A stretch of DNA of 64,000 nt from the NCBI GenBank assembly GCA_045588185.1, contig JAZNDR010000051.1, forward strand, positions 1 through 64,000, written 5' to 3'. The translations under genes were made by a program, and so were the position numbers. Source of the DNA: Scatosoma sp045588185. GTDB lineage: Bacteria; Bacillota; Clostridia; Christensenellales; Borkfalkiaceae. Positions 7,924 through 16,500 of this stretch are shown in pieces (position 1 is the stretch's first letter; each line of letters opens with the position of its first letter). Under the pieces are notes generated by a model. The model made no database searches and was not told the DNA's origin. It saw only the letters and a program-made list of their open reading frames with translations.

Positions 7924-9018
7924 ATGAAAAGGGTAGGTTATTTATACGAAAAAATGTGTGATATTGACACGGTAAAGCTGGCAATAAGAAACGCGGCGAA
8001 AGGTAAAAATAACCGCCCTTACATAGCAAAGATACTCGGCGATATAGATTACTACGCACAGGAAATATTGGATATGTTACGAACGGAAAACGTGCGATTA
8101 TCCCCAAATACGTATCAAAATATTTTCGATACGTCCTGTATGAAATATCGCTTAATAACGGTACCGCGTTTCTATCCCGACCAAATAATCCATTGGCTCG
8201 TTGTAATGGCTATTCAGCCAGTATTGGAGCGCGGTATGTACCGCTATTGTTGCGGTAGTATTCCAAATCGCGGTGGCATAGACGCAAAGGCTTTTGTGGA
8301 AACCGCGATACAAGACGGGAAAATGCGCTATGTAGCAAAGTTGGATATATCCAAATTCTTCAACAGCGTAAACCCAACTATCCTGCGTTCTATGTTTGAA
8401 AGAAAGATTAAAGACCGCAAAATGCTTTCGTTGATTGAAAAGGTGTTGCGGAACGGAGGCGATTGTTTGCCGATAGGGTATTACACGTCGCAATGGTTTA
8501 GCAATTTCTTTTTAGAGGGGTTAGACCATTATATCAAAGAGCAGTTGCATATCAAATATTACGTTCGGTACGTGGACGATATGGTGCTTATAGATTCAAA
8601 CAAAAGAAAATTACACAAAGCGGTAAAAGCGATTAACGAATACCTGCATACGATAGGGCTATCCCTAAAATCCACGTGGCAGGTTTGGAAACTGCACAGC
8701 CGCCCGATTGATTTTGTCGGTTATAGATTTTATAAACACAGGACGGTATTAAGGAAGAAGATATTTTTTCGCCTATGCCGCCGCATAAGAAAAGTGAAAC
8801 GCACAGGGCGCATATCGCCCCATCAAGCAATGAGCATACTTTCTCTTTTGGGGTGGCTATCCCATATTAAAGCGCGTGAGTGGTATAAAAAGAAGATTTA
8901 CCCGTATGCGCCTAAAAATAAACTTAAAAGAATTGTGAGCAATCACAGTAAAAAATTAAACGGAGGTTTACATTATGGTAAAGGTATTCAGCAAAGACAA
9001 ATGGCTGGAATCGGCTAA
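7924..9018 (+). CDS. DGR reverse transcriptase
   Basis: 364 residues, usual DGR-RT length. Motifs in order: YVAKLDISKFF with catalytic Asp141; IGYYTSQ at 184-190, the IGxxxSQ form that separates DGR enzymes from group II intron and retron RTs; YVDD at 216-219; and a thumb-type basic C-terminus from about 270. It would copy the TR RNA into adenine-mutagenised cDNA that replaces the VR. ATG 7924 has only a weak upstream purine stretch (AAGAGGA). The last 44 bases overlap the next gene. No recognisable Avd accessory gene lies between the target and this gene or directly after it. Confidence 0.95.
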   Translation: MKRVGYLYEKMCDIDTVKLAIRNAAKGKNNRPYIAKILGDIDYYAQEILDMLRTENVRLSPNTYQNIFDTSCMKYRLITVPRFYPDQIIHWLVVMAIQPVLERGMYRYCCGSIPNRGGIDAKAFVETAIQDGKMRYVAKLDISKFFNSVNPTILRSMFERKIKDRKMLSLIEKVLRNGGDCLPIGYYTSQWFSNFFLEGLDHYIKEQLHIKYYVRYVDDMVLIDSNKRKLHKAVKAINEYLHTIGLSLKSTWQVWKLHSRPIDFVGYRFYKHRTVLRKKIFFRLCRRIRKVKRTGRISPHQAMSILSLLGWLSHIKAREWYKKKIYPYAPKNKLKRIVSNHSKKLNGGLHYGKGIQQRQMAGIG

Positions 9019-9166
9019 CAAGCAAAAGGAACAGGGTATTTTGTCGCAAAGAGAAATCGACGACGCGCAGGAAAACTGGGTAAACGCGCTCGATGGCAAG
9101 ACCTATGAAGAAATTGCCGTTGCCGGTTGCGACGCAATGCGCGACGACTGGTTTATCGTTCGTTAA
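8975..9166 (+). CDS. Small acidic phage protein
   Basis: 63 residues with GGAGG 8 bases before ATG 8975; it starts inside the end of the reverse transcriptase gene in another frame, so the two are co-transcribed and probably coupled. The sequence is mostly helical (SREIDDAQENWVNALDGKTYEEI). I recognise no family. It is far shorter than the usual Avd accessory protein of DGRs and lacks its basic character, so a link to retrohoming is only positional. Confidence 0.65.
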   Translation: MVKVFSKDKWLESANKQKEQGILSQREIDDAQENWVNALDGKTYEEIAVAGCDAMRDDWFIVR

Positions 9167-9177
9167 GGAGCGTTGCT

Positions 9178-9636
9178 ATGAAAATGGAATACGGTTTATT
9201 TAACAGCGCAAAAAAGGGGTTTATCCTTACAAGAAATCCCGAACTTATCAACGACGACCTTATTATCGCCTTTACGGGTGCTCCGAACGACGCAACGGCT
9301 ATTTTTGAGAATGAGGCAGGCAATTCCTTGTATAGACAGTTGAACGACGAAACCTGCGCGATTCCCGTTGAGTTTCTCGTGGGAAATGTAAAGGTGGTTG
9401 TGGCGACGTTGAACGGCAAAGCGGACGCGCCTAAATATAAGTGTGAAAGTATTTACACTAAACGCGTTTCCGATGGTGTATTGATTTGCCCCAACGGCAT
9501 TGATATACCTATGCAAATTATCGAAATTTTCAGCGAAATTCAAAAAATCAAAAACGAAATGGTAACCTCGTCAAGAAAGCACGACGACCTCAATAGAAAG
9601 GTGGATAAACTGCTCGACGGTTACGACTTCGATTAA
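9178..9636 (+). CDS. Phage protein of unknown function, possible baseplate/tail accessory
   Basis: 152 residues from ATG 9178, preceded by AAGGAG; the frame is open to 9127 but an upstream start would overlap the previous gene without a ribosome-binding site. The first 100 residues look beta-rich. The last 40 (QIIEIFSEIQKIKNEM and following) form a probable coiled coil. The layout, beta domain then coiled coil, resembles small receptor or baseplate accessory proteins of Gram-positive phages. No specific family is recognised. Confidence 0.6.
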   Translation: MKMEYGLFNSAKKGFILTRNPELINDDLIIAFTGAPNDATAIFENEAGNSLYRQLNDETCAIPVEFLVGNVKVVVATLNGKADAPKYKCESIYTKRVSDGVLICPNGIDIPMQIIEIFSEIQKIKNEMVTSSRKHDDLNRKVDKLLDGYDFD

Positions 9637-9653
9637 ACAGGAGGCAAATTATT

Positions 9654-10304
9654 ATGAAAGCAAAAAGATTATTTACGTTGAGCGCATTGCTCGCGGTAAT
9701 GTGTTTAGTGGTTGCGTTGTTTTTCGGCTCCACAATGGGCGCAAAAACGGCAAAGGCGGAAGAAGTGGCGGACGGAACGACCTACGAGGTTTCAACCGAA
9801 ATAGACCAAAACGACGCGTTAGAAACGGAAGATACAGGCGAAAAGGAACACACCGTTTGGACGCGTTTAGGCGAATGGTTTTCCCATAACTTTCTCGAAT
9901 TTCTTTCCAGCGTGGACTTGGTGGCTATGGCTGGCTGTATTACTGCTGTTATCTTTGAAAGAAAATCGAATAAGAAACACAACGAAGAAACGAAAACCTC
10001 CATAAAAGAGAATACGGAGGAAATGAAACGAAATACTGCCAGCAACGACGAAGTATTAAAGGTTGCAAACCTGCTTATTGATAGCACGAACGCGCTGGCG
10101 GCAAGCGAAGAAAAGCGCGACGTGAGCGTGGAACAGTTGCTATTACTTAATAAGGCGGTTTTGGAAATCCTTGTAACGGTTTACGTCAACAACAAGAATA
10201 TTCCGCAGGCAACGAAAGACCTTGTAAATATGAAATACGTTGCCGCAATTAAAGGCGGTACAAGCGTAACGCCCGACGAGGTAAAAGAAGTATCGGAGGG
10301 ATAA
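9654..10304 (+). CDS. Exported/membrane protein with coiled coil, phage region
   Basis: 216 residues. There is an N-terminal signal-like segment (KRLFTLSALLAVMCLVVALFF, cleavage plausible near AKAEE), an acidic stretch, a second hydrophobic segment (about 78-100, SSVDLVAMAGCITAVIF), then a charged coiled coil (about 103-150). Strong AGGAGG precedes ATG. The first of three consecutive membrane-protein genes after the DGR. A role in lysis (holin or spanin-like) or in envelope modification of the lysogen is possible; no motif decides. Confidence 0.6.
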   Translation: MKAKRLFTLSALLAVMCLVVALFFGSTMGAKTAKAEEVADGTTYEVSTEIDQNDALETEDTGEKEHTVWTRLGEWFSHNFLEFLSSVDLVAMAGCITAVIFERKSNKKHNEETKTSIKENTEEMKRNTASNDEVLKVANLLIDSTNALAASEEKRDVSVEQLLLLNKAVLEILVTVYVNNKNIPQATKDLVNMKYVAAIKGGTSVTPDEVKEVSEG

Positions 10305-10307
10305 GCT

Positions 10308-10697
10308 ATGAAGAACACGACCAAAGGAAAGATAATCAAAGGCACGGCGTTGACGATTGACGTGGCGGCTCCCTTGATTACCACTATTTGCCAGTTTCCC
10401 GTGTGGGTGGAAAAATCCTCGTCCGCGACTGTATCGGGCATATTTTTGGTGTTTGCGTTCCTTTCCTGCATACCTTTCCTTAACCAAATCAAAACGTGGT
10501 TAAAATCCCCGTCCGTGCCTGTTTTATGGTGCGTATTTTTGGTTTTATTTACGCTTTTGCGTAATATCATAGACCAAATGTGGATTATATGCCTTGTCGG
10601 CGTTATATCGAACTGCATAGGCTCCGTGATTTACAAGGTGGGCAATACGGTTGCGGCAAAACCCGACGCGAATAATAGCGGAGGTGGTACCGTATGA
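10308..10697 (+). CDS. Multi-pass membrane protein, holin candidate
   Basis: 129 residues with about four hydrophobic segments (near 20-32, 44-58, 70-84, 92-108) and a short polar Asn/Gly tail. It starts 3 bases after the preceding stop and overlaps the next gene by 4 bases. Size, topology and place after tail genes fit a phage holin, but no endolysin gene is visible in the window to support a lysis cassette. Confidence 0.5.
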   Translation: MKNTTKGKIIKGTALTIDVAAPLITTICQFPVWVEKSSSATVSGIFLVFAFLSCIPFLNQIKTWLKSPSVPVLWCVFLVLFTLLRNIIDQMWIICLVGVISNCIGSVIYKVGNTVAAKPDANNSGGGTV

Positions 10698-11701
10698 GCG
10701 ATAAGATAGGGCATATCGAGAAAGCGGCTCCTGCGCCCGATAATACGCCGAATAACGGCGGTTTGGGCGGTGCGCTGGATAGTATGCGCGAAAGCAAAAA
10801 TAAGGCGATAAAAGGCTTTATAAACAACAAAGGGTTATTCGTTGGGATAATCCTTGTGTTTATTGTAATCTTGGTATTTACGACTAACGTAAATTTCCAG
10901 TCAACGGCTGAAATAATCAAGTTGAGTTTGGTTATATTCGTCTTTATATTTTGCTCGTATTCTATGTATGTAAACTGCGCGGATAGTGGAACGAGAGCAG
11001 GGAAAAATACAAGCCAGTATATCACGACGCAGGAAGAATACAACGTGATTAAAAAGCGCATTATCGACGGAAACAACCAAATGCGATTGAGTGAATTTTG
11101 CCGATATTACATAGACGACGAACTGAAAAATGCTCGTAAGGATATTTTGGACGGCGTAGGAATCGACTACGACGAATACCTTAAAATATGGGTAGGCGCG
11201 GACAAAATAACCATAGAATCGGACGACAAACTGTCGCAAGGAAAAAAGGCGGCAATAATTAAAGCAAACGCAATAAAGCCCGTGAAACTTACCCCCGAAA
11301 TGATAATGAAGTGTGGGCGCGGTAATAAGCGTCGCGCGCCTCTTGGGGTGCGCCCCGAAACGCTTAAAAAGGTAAATTACGGGGTAAAACTTATCACGAC
11401 GATAAGCACGTCGTTATTTACTTGTATGCTTGCTTTGGAGGTAATCAGCAATCCGTCTTGGGCGACATTTGCGGAGCTTTGTATAAAGCTGTTGATGGTA
11501 ATTTTAAGCGGCTTTACGGGCTATAAAATGGGGTATGAAAATATCACGGTAAACACGGTAGATTATATCCTCGACCAAACGGATTTACTTAACCAGTTTG
11601 AACAGTATTTAGGTAAATATCCCGTTCCCGTAGCGGAAGAAGTTGGGGAAGAAATTACCCCCGAAAACGAAAAAATAGAAGTGGAAACGCCGTCAGCTTG
11701 A
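10694..11701 (+). CDS. Membrane protein of unknown function, phage region
   Basis: 335 residues. A polar Gly/Pro-rich N-terminus is followed by two hydrophobic segments (about 46-90), a soluble charged middle domain (about 105-225), two more hydrophobic segments (about 232-285), and an acidic tail. The C-terminal codons lie within the terminator stem. Last gene of the phage operon. I recognise no family; the arrangement of paired helices around a cytoplasmic or external domain suggests a membrane-anchored sensor or immunity-type protein, which is speculation. Confidence 0.55.
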   Translation: MSDKIGHIEKAAPAPDNTPNNGGLGGALDSMRESKNKAIKGFINNKGLFVGIILVFIVILVFTTNVNFQSTAEIIKLSLVIFVFIFCSYSMYVNCADSGTRAGKNTSQYITTQEEYNVIKKRIIDGNNQMRLSEFCRYYIDDELKNARKDILDGVGIDYDEYLKIWVGADKITIESDDKLSQGKKAAIIKANAIKPVKLTPEMIMKCGRGNKRRAPLGVRPETLKKVNYGVKLITTISTSLFTCMLALEVISNPSWATFAELCIKLLMVILSGFTGYKMGYENITVNTVDYILDQTDLLNQFEQYLGKYPVPVAEEVGEEITPENEKIEVETPSA

Positions 11702-11711
11702 TGGCGTTTTT
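11685..11711 (+). terminator. Intrinsic terminator of the phage operon
   Basis: The stem AACGCCGTCA / TGATGGCGTT (one wobble pair) with a 3-base loop spans the stop codon of the last phage gene and is followed by TTTTTAATTTT. Confidence 0.8.
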
Positions 11712-11855
11712 AATTTTCAAAAAATTTTAGAAAAAAAATCAAAAATAAAAAGTTGGTTATGCAAAAATTTTTATTTTTTCAAAGTTGCCTATGCAAAATC
11801 TCTAAAAAAATTTTAAGGAAACGCGGAAACCCTTATAAATAAAGGCTTTTTTATT

Positions 11856-11952
11856 ATGCAAACACTATGCAAATGCACAACACTTGCAATGCAAATGCAA
11901 TGCACTTGCATACGGGTTGCAATGCAAATGCAATGCAAAATTATGCAAATCA
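11856..11952. repeat. Iteron-like TGCAAATGCA repeat cluster
   Basis: A 21-base unit occurs twice without mismatch (11884-11904 and 11917-11937; core GCAATGCAAATGCAATGC) separated by 12 bases, flanked by shorter copies of ATGCAAA on both sides and ending in three AAATC repeats. Such clusters are typical of replication-initiator, transposase or repressor binding sites. Unequal spacing and short spacers rule out a CRISPR array. Confidence 0.7.
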
Positions 11953-12037
11953 AATCAAATCAAAGGTAAATGATTTATATATTAGTTACTTATATATAGG
12001 GAATTTTCTTTGAGAAATATATAAATCTTTGACTGGC

Positions 12038-12116
12038 AGGTAGGCAGGAATGAATTTAATTTACGCCTGCGCGCGCTGGCGCGCGTGCTCCCTGCCTGCT
12101 GTCTTTTTTTGTTAAA
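12038..12116. terminator. Nested GC-rich hairpin with T tract
   Basis: The outer arms AGGCAGG / CCTGCCT enclose an inner CGCGCG-CTGG-CGCGCG hairpin (about 12068-12085), and TTTTTTT follows (12107-12113). It can fold as a terminator that insulates the transposase promoter from upstream transcription. The nested layout is larger than needed for termination and may instead be a protein-binding end. Confidence 0.5.
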
Positions 12117-12121
12117 AAATC

Positions 12122-12150
12122 TTGAAAAATTTGGAAATTTGTGTTATACT
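12122..12150 (+). promoter_or_regulatory. Promoter of the DDE transposase gene
   Basis: TTGAAA (12122-12127), 17-base spacer, TATACT (12145-12150), 18 bases before the gene start at 12169 with TAGGAGG between. Confidence 0.65.
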
Positions 12151-12168
12151 ATTTTTAGGAGGCGCAAA

Positions 12169-13110
12169 ATGAGAGGCATAAAATATACAGCAAGAGAGAA
12201 AGAAAAAGCCTTGAAAATGTGGCTGGTTGAGAAAGTGGACGTTATGAAAGTAACGCGGATTTTCAAGTGTACGGAACGGAGCCTGTGGCGATGGAAAGCA
12301 AAATACGACGGCACAACGGAAAGTTTGCAAAACGGGTCGTGTCGTCCTCTTACGCCGCACCCGAACGCGCACACGCAGGACGAACGGGAGCATATCGTCG
12401 AGATATTAAAAGAGCACCCCGATATTACCTACGCGGAGGCGTTGGGCGAGTTGCGGACAAAGTACGGCTATTCTCGTACATATTTCGGCTTTTACCAGTA
12501 TGTCGTTAAAAACGGGTTAAGACCGTCCAAAGAAGAACGAAACCACTATGTACCCCAGCCGTACTTTACGCCCGAAATGCTGGGCTTAAAATGGCAAATG
12601 GACGTAAAATACGTGCCTCTTATTTGCAATATCGGCGAATTTGCCGAAGAAAGATTATACCAATACACAATGATTGACGAGGCAACGCGCGAGCGATTCC
12701 TGTACCCTTACAAGGAAAAGAGTAGCGCGTCAACGGTGGATTTCGTAAAACGGGCGATTTTATATTTCGGCTACGTTCCCGAAACGATACAAACGGATAA
12801 TGGCACCGAATTTACAAACCCGAAACATACGAACGAGGGGAAAGTGCACGCGCTTGATAAACTATTAAAGCGTTTGCGTATCGACCATAAACTAATCCGA
12901 CCTTATACGCCGCGCCATAACGGCAAGGTAGAGCGTTCCCACAGGAGCGACAGCGAGGGATTCTATAAAATCCTGCGTTTCAAAACCTTTGAGGAATTAC
13001 GCGAGAAAATGCGCGAGTGGAACGTGCGCTATAATAACCGCCCCCCATTCCCAACTTTTAGACAGGAACGGCAAGCGGAAGTGGTGGAGCCCGATTCAAA
13101 AGAGAAATGA
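12169..13110 (+). CDS. DDE transposase/integrase (rve fold), 3' end apparently frameshifted
   Basis: 314 residues as read from ATG 12169 (AGGAGG 6 bases upstream). An N-terminal helix-turn-helix (about 8-55, RIFKCTERSLWRWKAKY) and a linker helix region precede an integrase core with catalytic candidates D145 (WQMDVKYVP), D210 (IQTDNGTEF) and E255 (HNGKVERSH). The expected family ending follows NNRP, but here the frame runs through a C6 tract (13041-13046) into NNRPPFPTF and stops early. Removing one C gives NNRPHSQLL and a basic tail ending at 13189. Strand transfer for an insertion sequence or for the prophage itself is the likely role. No clear terminal inverted repeats were found. Confidence 0.85.
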   Translation: MRGIKYTAREKEKALKMWLVEKVDVMKVTRIFKCTERSLWRWKAKYDGTTESLQNGSCRPLTPHPNAHTQDEREHIVEILKEHPDITYAEALGELRTKYGYSRTYFGFYQYVVKNGLRPSKEERNHYVPQPYFTPEMLGLKWQMDVKYVPLICNIGEFAEERLYQYTMIDEATRERFLYPYKEKSSASTVDFVKRAILYFGYVPETIQTDNGTEFTNPKHTNEGKVHALDKLLKRLRIDHKLIRPYTPRHNGKVERSHRSDSEGFYKILRFKTFEELREKMREWNVRYNNRPPFPTFRQERQAEVVEPDSKEK

Positions 13111-13189
13111 CCTGCTGGAAATACTCAAAGAAAATCGGGAAGAAGAAACCGAGTATAAAGTACGTTTCATAAAACAAAAAGCCGCGTAA
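13041..13189 (+). pseudogene. Out-of-frame C-terminal tail of the transposase
   Basis: In the frame one base off from the main gene, codons after the C6 run read HSQLLDRNGKRKWWSPIQKR and continue with a helical, charged tail to TAA 13187-13189. The motif NNRPHS followed by W-SP is the usual end of IS-type integrase cores, so this is the true C-terminus. The break could be an inactivating insertion, slippage on the C run, or a sequencing error. Confidence 0.7.
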
Positions 13190-13263
13190 GCGCGTAAAAC
13201 TCAATTTATAGCCCTACTTTTTCACGGGTAGGGTAATTATCCTGTGCGCCCAAATGAAAATGC

Positions 13264-13292
13264 TTGACTTTTTCGGCGAAAATTCATATACT
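13264..13292 (+). promoter_or_regulatory. Upstream promoter, ftsK region
   Basis: TTGACT (13264-13269), 17-base spacer, TATACT (13287-13292). It points toward ftsK about 210 bases away, with a hairpin in between, so it gives either a long leader or a short transcript. Confidence 0.55.
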
Positions 13293-13444
13293 TGTAATGT
13301 GGATTTTTTGAAAGGGCGTTATTTTTATGCCCTAAAATCGGGGTTGAAAAATGGAAAAAATAAAAAAATTAAAAAAATTTCAAAAATTTTCAAAAAACCC
13401 CTGCGAAATGATTGACAAATATCAGTTTTTTTGCGGTCAAACTA

Positions 13445-13473
13445 TTGATAAATGTAAAAAAAAATGCTATAAT
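13445..13473 (+). promoter_or_regulatory. Promoter of ftsK/spoIIIE
   Basis: TTGATA (13445-13450), 17-base spacer, TATAAT (13468-13473), followed by AGGAGG (13488-13493) and the TTG start at 13504. Confidence 0.8.
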
Positions 13474-13503
13474 AATAGAGTATAGACAGGAGGTATATAA
13501 CCT

Positions 13504-16500
13504 TTGCGCAATAAAGAGAAGAAAGAAAAAGTTAATAAGAGGGAATCCGATTTAGTTACGAAAGAAAGCCTGAGCGCGGTATGCGCCCTGTTTTCGTTGC
13601 TTGCACTTTTGATTTTATTTACCAACTCGCTCGTATTCGGCGAGGTTATCGGGGGCACGATTCACGCCTTTTTGACGGGCGTATTCGGGTATATGGCATA
13701 CCCCGTGCTTTTGGGTGCGCTGTACTTATCCGTGACTTCCTTAATCGGGAAACGGTTTGTAAAAAACAGACGGGCAGGTACTTATATTGCGTTGACCGTC
13801 ATTTTTATAGCTCTTTTGGTACATACGGCAATTACCTATTCGTGGGCGAAAGAGGGGTATCTCGCAAAATGCTTTGAGGCAGGCGAGGCTTTCCCCGCCG
13901 CAACCGCCGCAGGCTGGCTGGGCGGATTGCTTGTTTACGCACTTTCGTCTATTACGACGGACGTCGGGTCCATCGTTATCTTTTCTCTATTGATTTTGTT
14001 TTTCGGGTATCTTTCCTATATCAGTATTAAAAAGGGTAATCCCCAAAAACAACAAACGGAACAAAAAGCGGAAGCCCAAAACGCACCCGTTGAAATCCCG
14101 CTTTCCAGCGTGTCTAAGCCCGAGGAACAGCCGATGCCTGCTCCCGCGCCCGTTGCGCAAAACGCCTATGCGTACAGCGAGGTAACGACTCCGCAACGCC
14201 CCGCGTTTACCCTGTCGGACGAAATGGCACAAGCGGAAAACACTCCCCAAGAACCCAAACGGGAAAGCACGGCGTTTTCGCCGTTCGGCTTTGGCAGAGA
14301 TACCGTGGAAACGGAGAACGATACCGTTCGCAATACTTACGAAAACAGCCGAGAATTTTTGTTCGGCTCTACTCCTGCGGAGAACTATAAACGCAATCTT
14401 ATTTTTGATCCCAACGCACGGGTAAATCAACGCCCGTCCGTCGATCCGAGCGCAAACCCGTCCGTATCGGTCGGTTTTACGCCGTCCTATTCCGAATCGT
14501 ATCAAGCGTCCGTCAACGAGGGAAGCGATAGACCGTTAAAAATCGTGTCCGACGGAAATTATACAGGCGAGCCGTACACGCAAGAGATTGCGCCCGCGGA
14601 AACAATCGAGCCGTTACGTCCGATCGAAGAACCGCCCGTAACGCCGCAACCTACCCTTTCTTATCCCACTTACGAAGAACCGAAAGAGGAAGAGGAAACC
14701 TATTATACCGACCGTGAAACGGTGCGCGAAGAAGAACTTATGCCTACTCGCGACGGGGAATACAGCCGTCACGATTATATGGATTTATTCTCTCCCGCCA
14801 ACCCCAACGTATTCGGTAACGACGAGGCAGGCAGAGCGATGGCGGAAGAAACCTTTTCCCGCCGTACGGAAGAAGAACCCGAAACGGAGCGTACCTTCTC
14901 CCGCGAGGACGAGCTTTCCGTGTTTGACCGCAATCCCGAACCCTTGGAAGAGAGGGGCAGAAACGCCATAGATATATTTGACGAAGAAGAAACGGTAGAG
15001 GAAGACCCTTATACTTTGCGCGATTCGTACGACGAACCGCAAAGAGGGGGATTTGAAACGGAGCGCGAAGTCCGTCGTTTCGTCGAGCCCGCGCCGATAG
15101 AAGAAAAGCCCGAGCCCGTACGCCCGCAACCCGAGCCTACGCCCCCGCCTCCCCCCAAGCCCCGTGTGATTCGTCCTTACGTGCGCGTTCCTCTTGACGA
15201 CTTTGATTGCCGTGACGTAGAACCCACGCAAAACCACGAGGAAGTAGAGGAAACGAAAGCGAACATTATCGCAACGCTTGAAGAATTCAAGGTAACGGGC
15301 GCGGCGATTGCGTCCGTAACCTTTGGACCGACCGTTACACGCTATAACGTAACCATTCCCCGTAACATTTCTCCAAGGAAAGTCGTTGCGCTCGATCAGC
15401 CGATCGCGCTCAGCTTACATTCCAACGGCGTAAATATTTATCCCAACTACGAGGACGGCGTCGTTAGTATTGAAGTGCCGAATAAAGACAGACAATTCGT
15501 ACAGCTTGGCTGTATGCTTGCAGGGGATACCTTCGTCAATGCCAAATCCTCGTCCATTATGTTCACGATGGGTAAGGACGCAGGCAACCGCAAGGTCTAC
15601 GGCGATATTTCCAAAATGATACACTTACTCGTGGCAGGCTCGTCCGGCTCAGGTAAGAGCGTATTCTTGGGCTCGCTTATTATTAGCTTGATTTATAAGT
15701 ATTCGCCCGAAGAATTACGATTGATTTTGATTGACCCGAAAAAGACGGAATTCGTTTTATACAATGACCTTCCGCATTTGATGATAAACGAAATCATTAC
15801 CGACGCAAACAAAGCGGTGCAGAGCTTGAACTGGGCGATAGGCGAAATGAACCGCCGTTACGGACTGTTTGAAAAAATGAGCCGTGCGGGTACCTACGTC
15901 GTCAACCTCGACCAATACAATTCTCACGTGGAGAAAGCCGAACGCTTGCCGAAAATCGTCATCATCATTGACGAGCTTGCCGATTTAATGCTCGCGGCGA
16001 AGAAAGACATTGAAGACCGTATTCAAAATCTTACGCAAAAGGCGCGCGCGGCAGGTATTCACCTCGTTGTAGCAACCCAACGCCCCTCGACGGATGTTAT
16101 CACGGGCGTTATCAAGAGCAACCTGCCTACCCGTATCGCATTCGCCGTGGCAACCGACGTTGACTCCCGCGTTATTCTCGACCAAACGGGCGCACAAAAA
16201 TTGCTCGGTAAGGGCGACTTCCTGTACACGATGCAGGGCATTAACACGCCCGTGCGTGTGCAGAGTGCCTTTATCTCGTCCGAGGATTCGCAACGGGTGG
16301 TAAATTTCATCAAAGCCAACAACGAAGCCTATTACGACGAGGAAGCGACGGCGTTTATCAACAATTCAAGAAGCGGAAACGAAGGTGGTTCTATGGGCAG
16401 AGGGGACGAAATCGAGCCCGTCTACATCGACGCTTTGCGCTACGTTATCCTCAGCAACAGCGCGTCCATTTCCCTCATTCAGCGTAAATGCTCGATAGGC

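Larger units (their letters stand above)
11702..12168. other. AT-rich intergenic region with repeats, 467 bases
   Basis: No convincing gene. It contains the operon terminator, long A/T runs, several ATGCAAA motifs (near 11758, 11790, 11856, 11867), the TGCAAATGCA repeat block (11856-11952), a GC-rich hairpin (12038-12116) and a promoter for the transposase. The composition differs sharply from the genes on both sides and suggests a control or end region of the mobile element. Confidence 0.7.
13190..13503. other. Intergenic region, prophage/host junction zone, 314 bases
   Basis: No gene. It contains a hairpin CCCTAC / GTAGGG (13212-13233), a promoter (13264-13292), a hairpin AGGGC / GCCCT (13313-13333), a long A-rich tract (about 13350-13395) and the promoter next to ftsK (13445-13473). 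The boundary between mobile element and host most likely lies in the first half of this region. Confidence 0.6.

Noticed and set aside
8975..9166. 63-residue protein as the DGR accessory Avd
   Set aside because: Half the usual length and acidic, whereas Avd is a basic four-helix bundle of about 120 residues.
11856..11952. Repeat cluster considered as a CRISPR array
   Set aside because: Only two full units, a 12-base spacer, degenerate flanking copies and no cas genes; it is an iteron-type cluster.
13350..13400. A/T-rich tract before ftsK as an origin or attachment site
   Set aside because: No DnaA boxes or duplicated core sequence are visible; it is more simply promoter-upstream AT-rich DNA.
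12000..13440. Terminal inverted repeats bounding the DDE transposase as an insertion sequence
   Set aside because: I compared both flanks by eye and found only AT-rich similarity, no exact inverted ends or target duplication.
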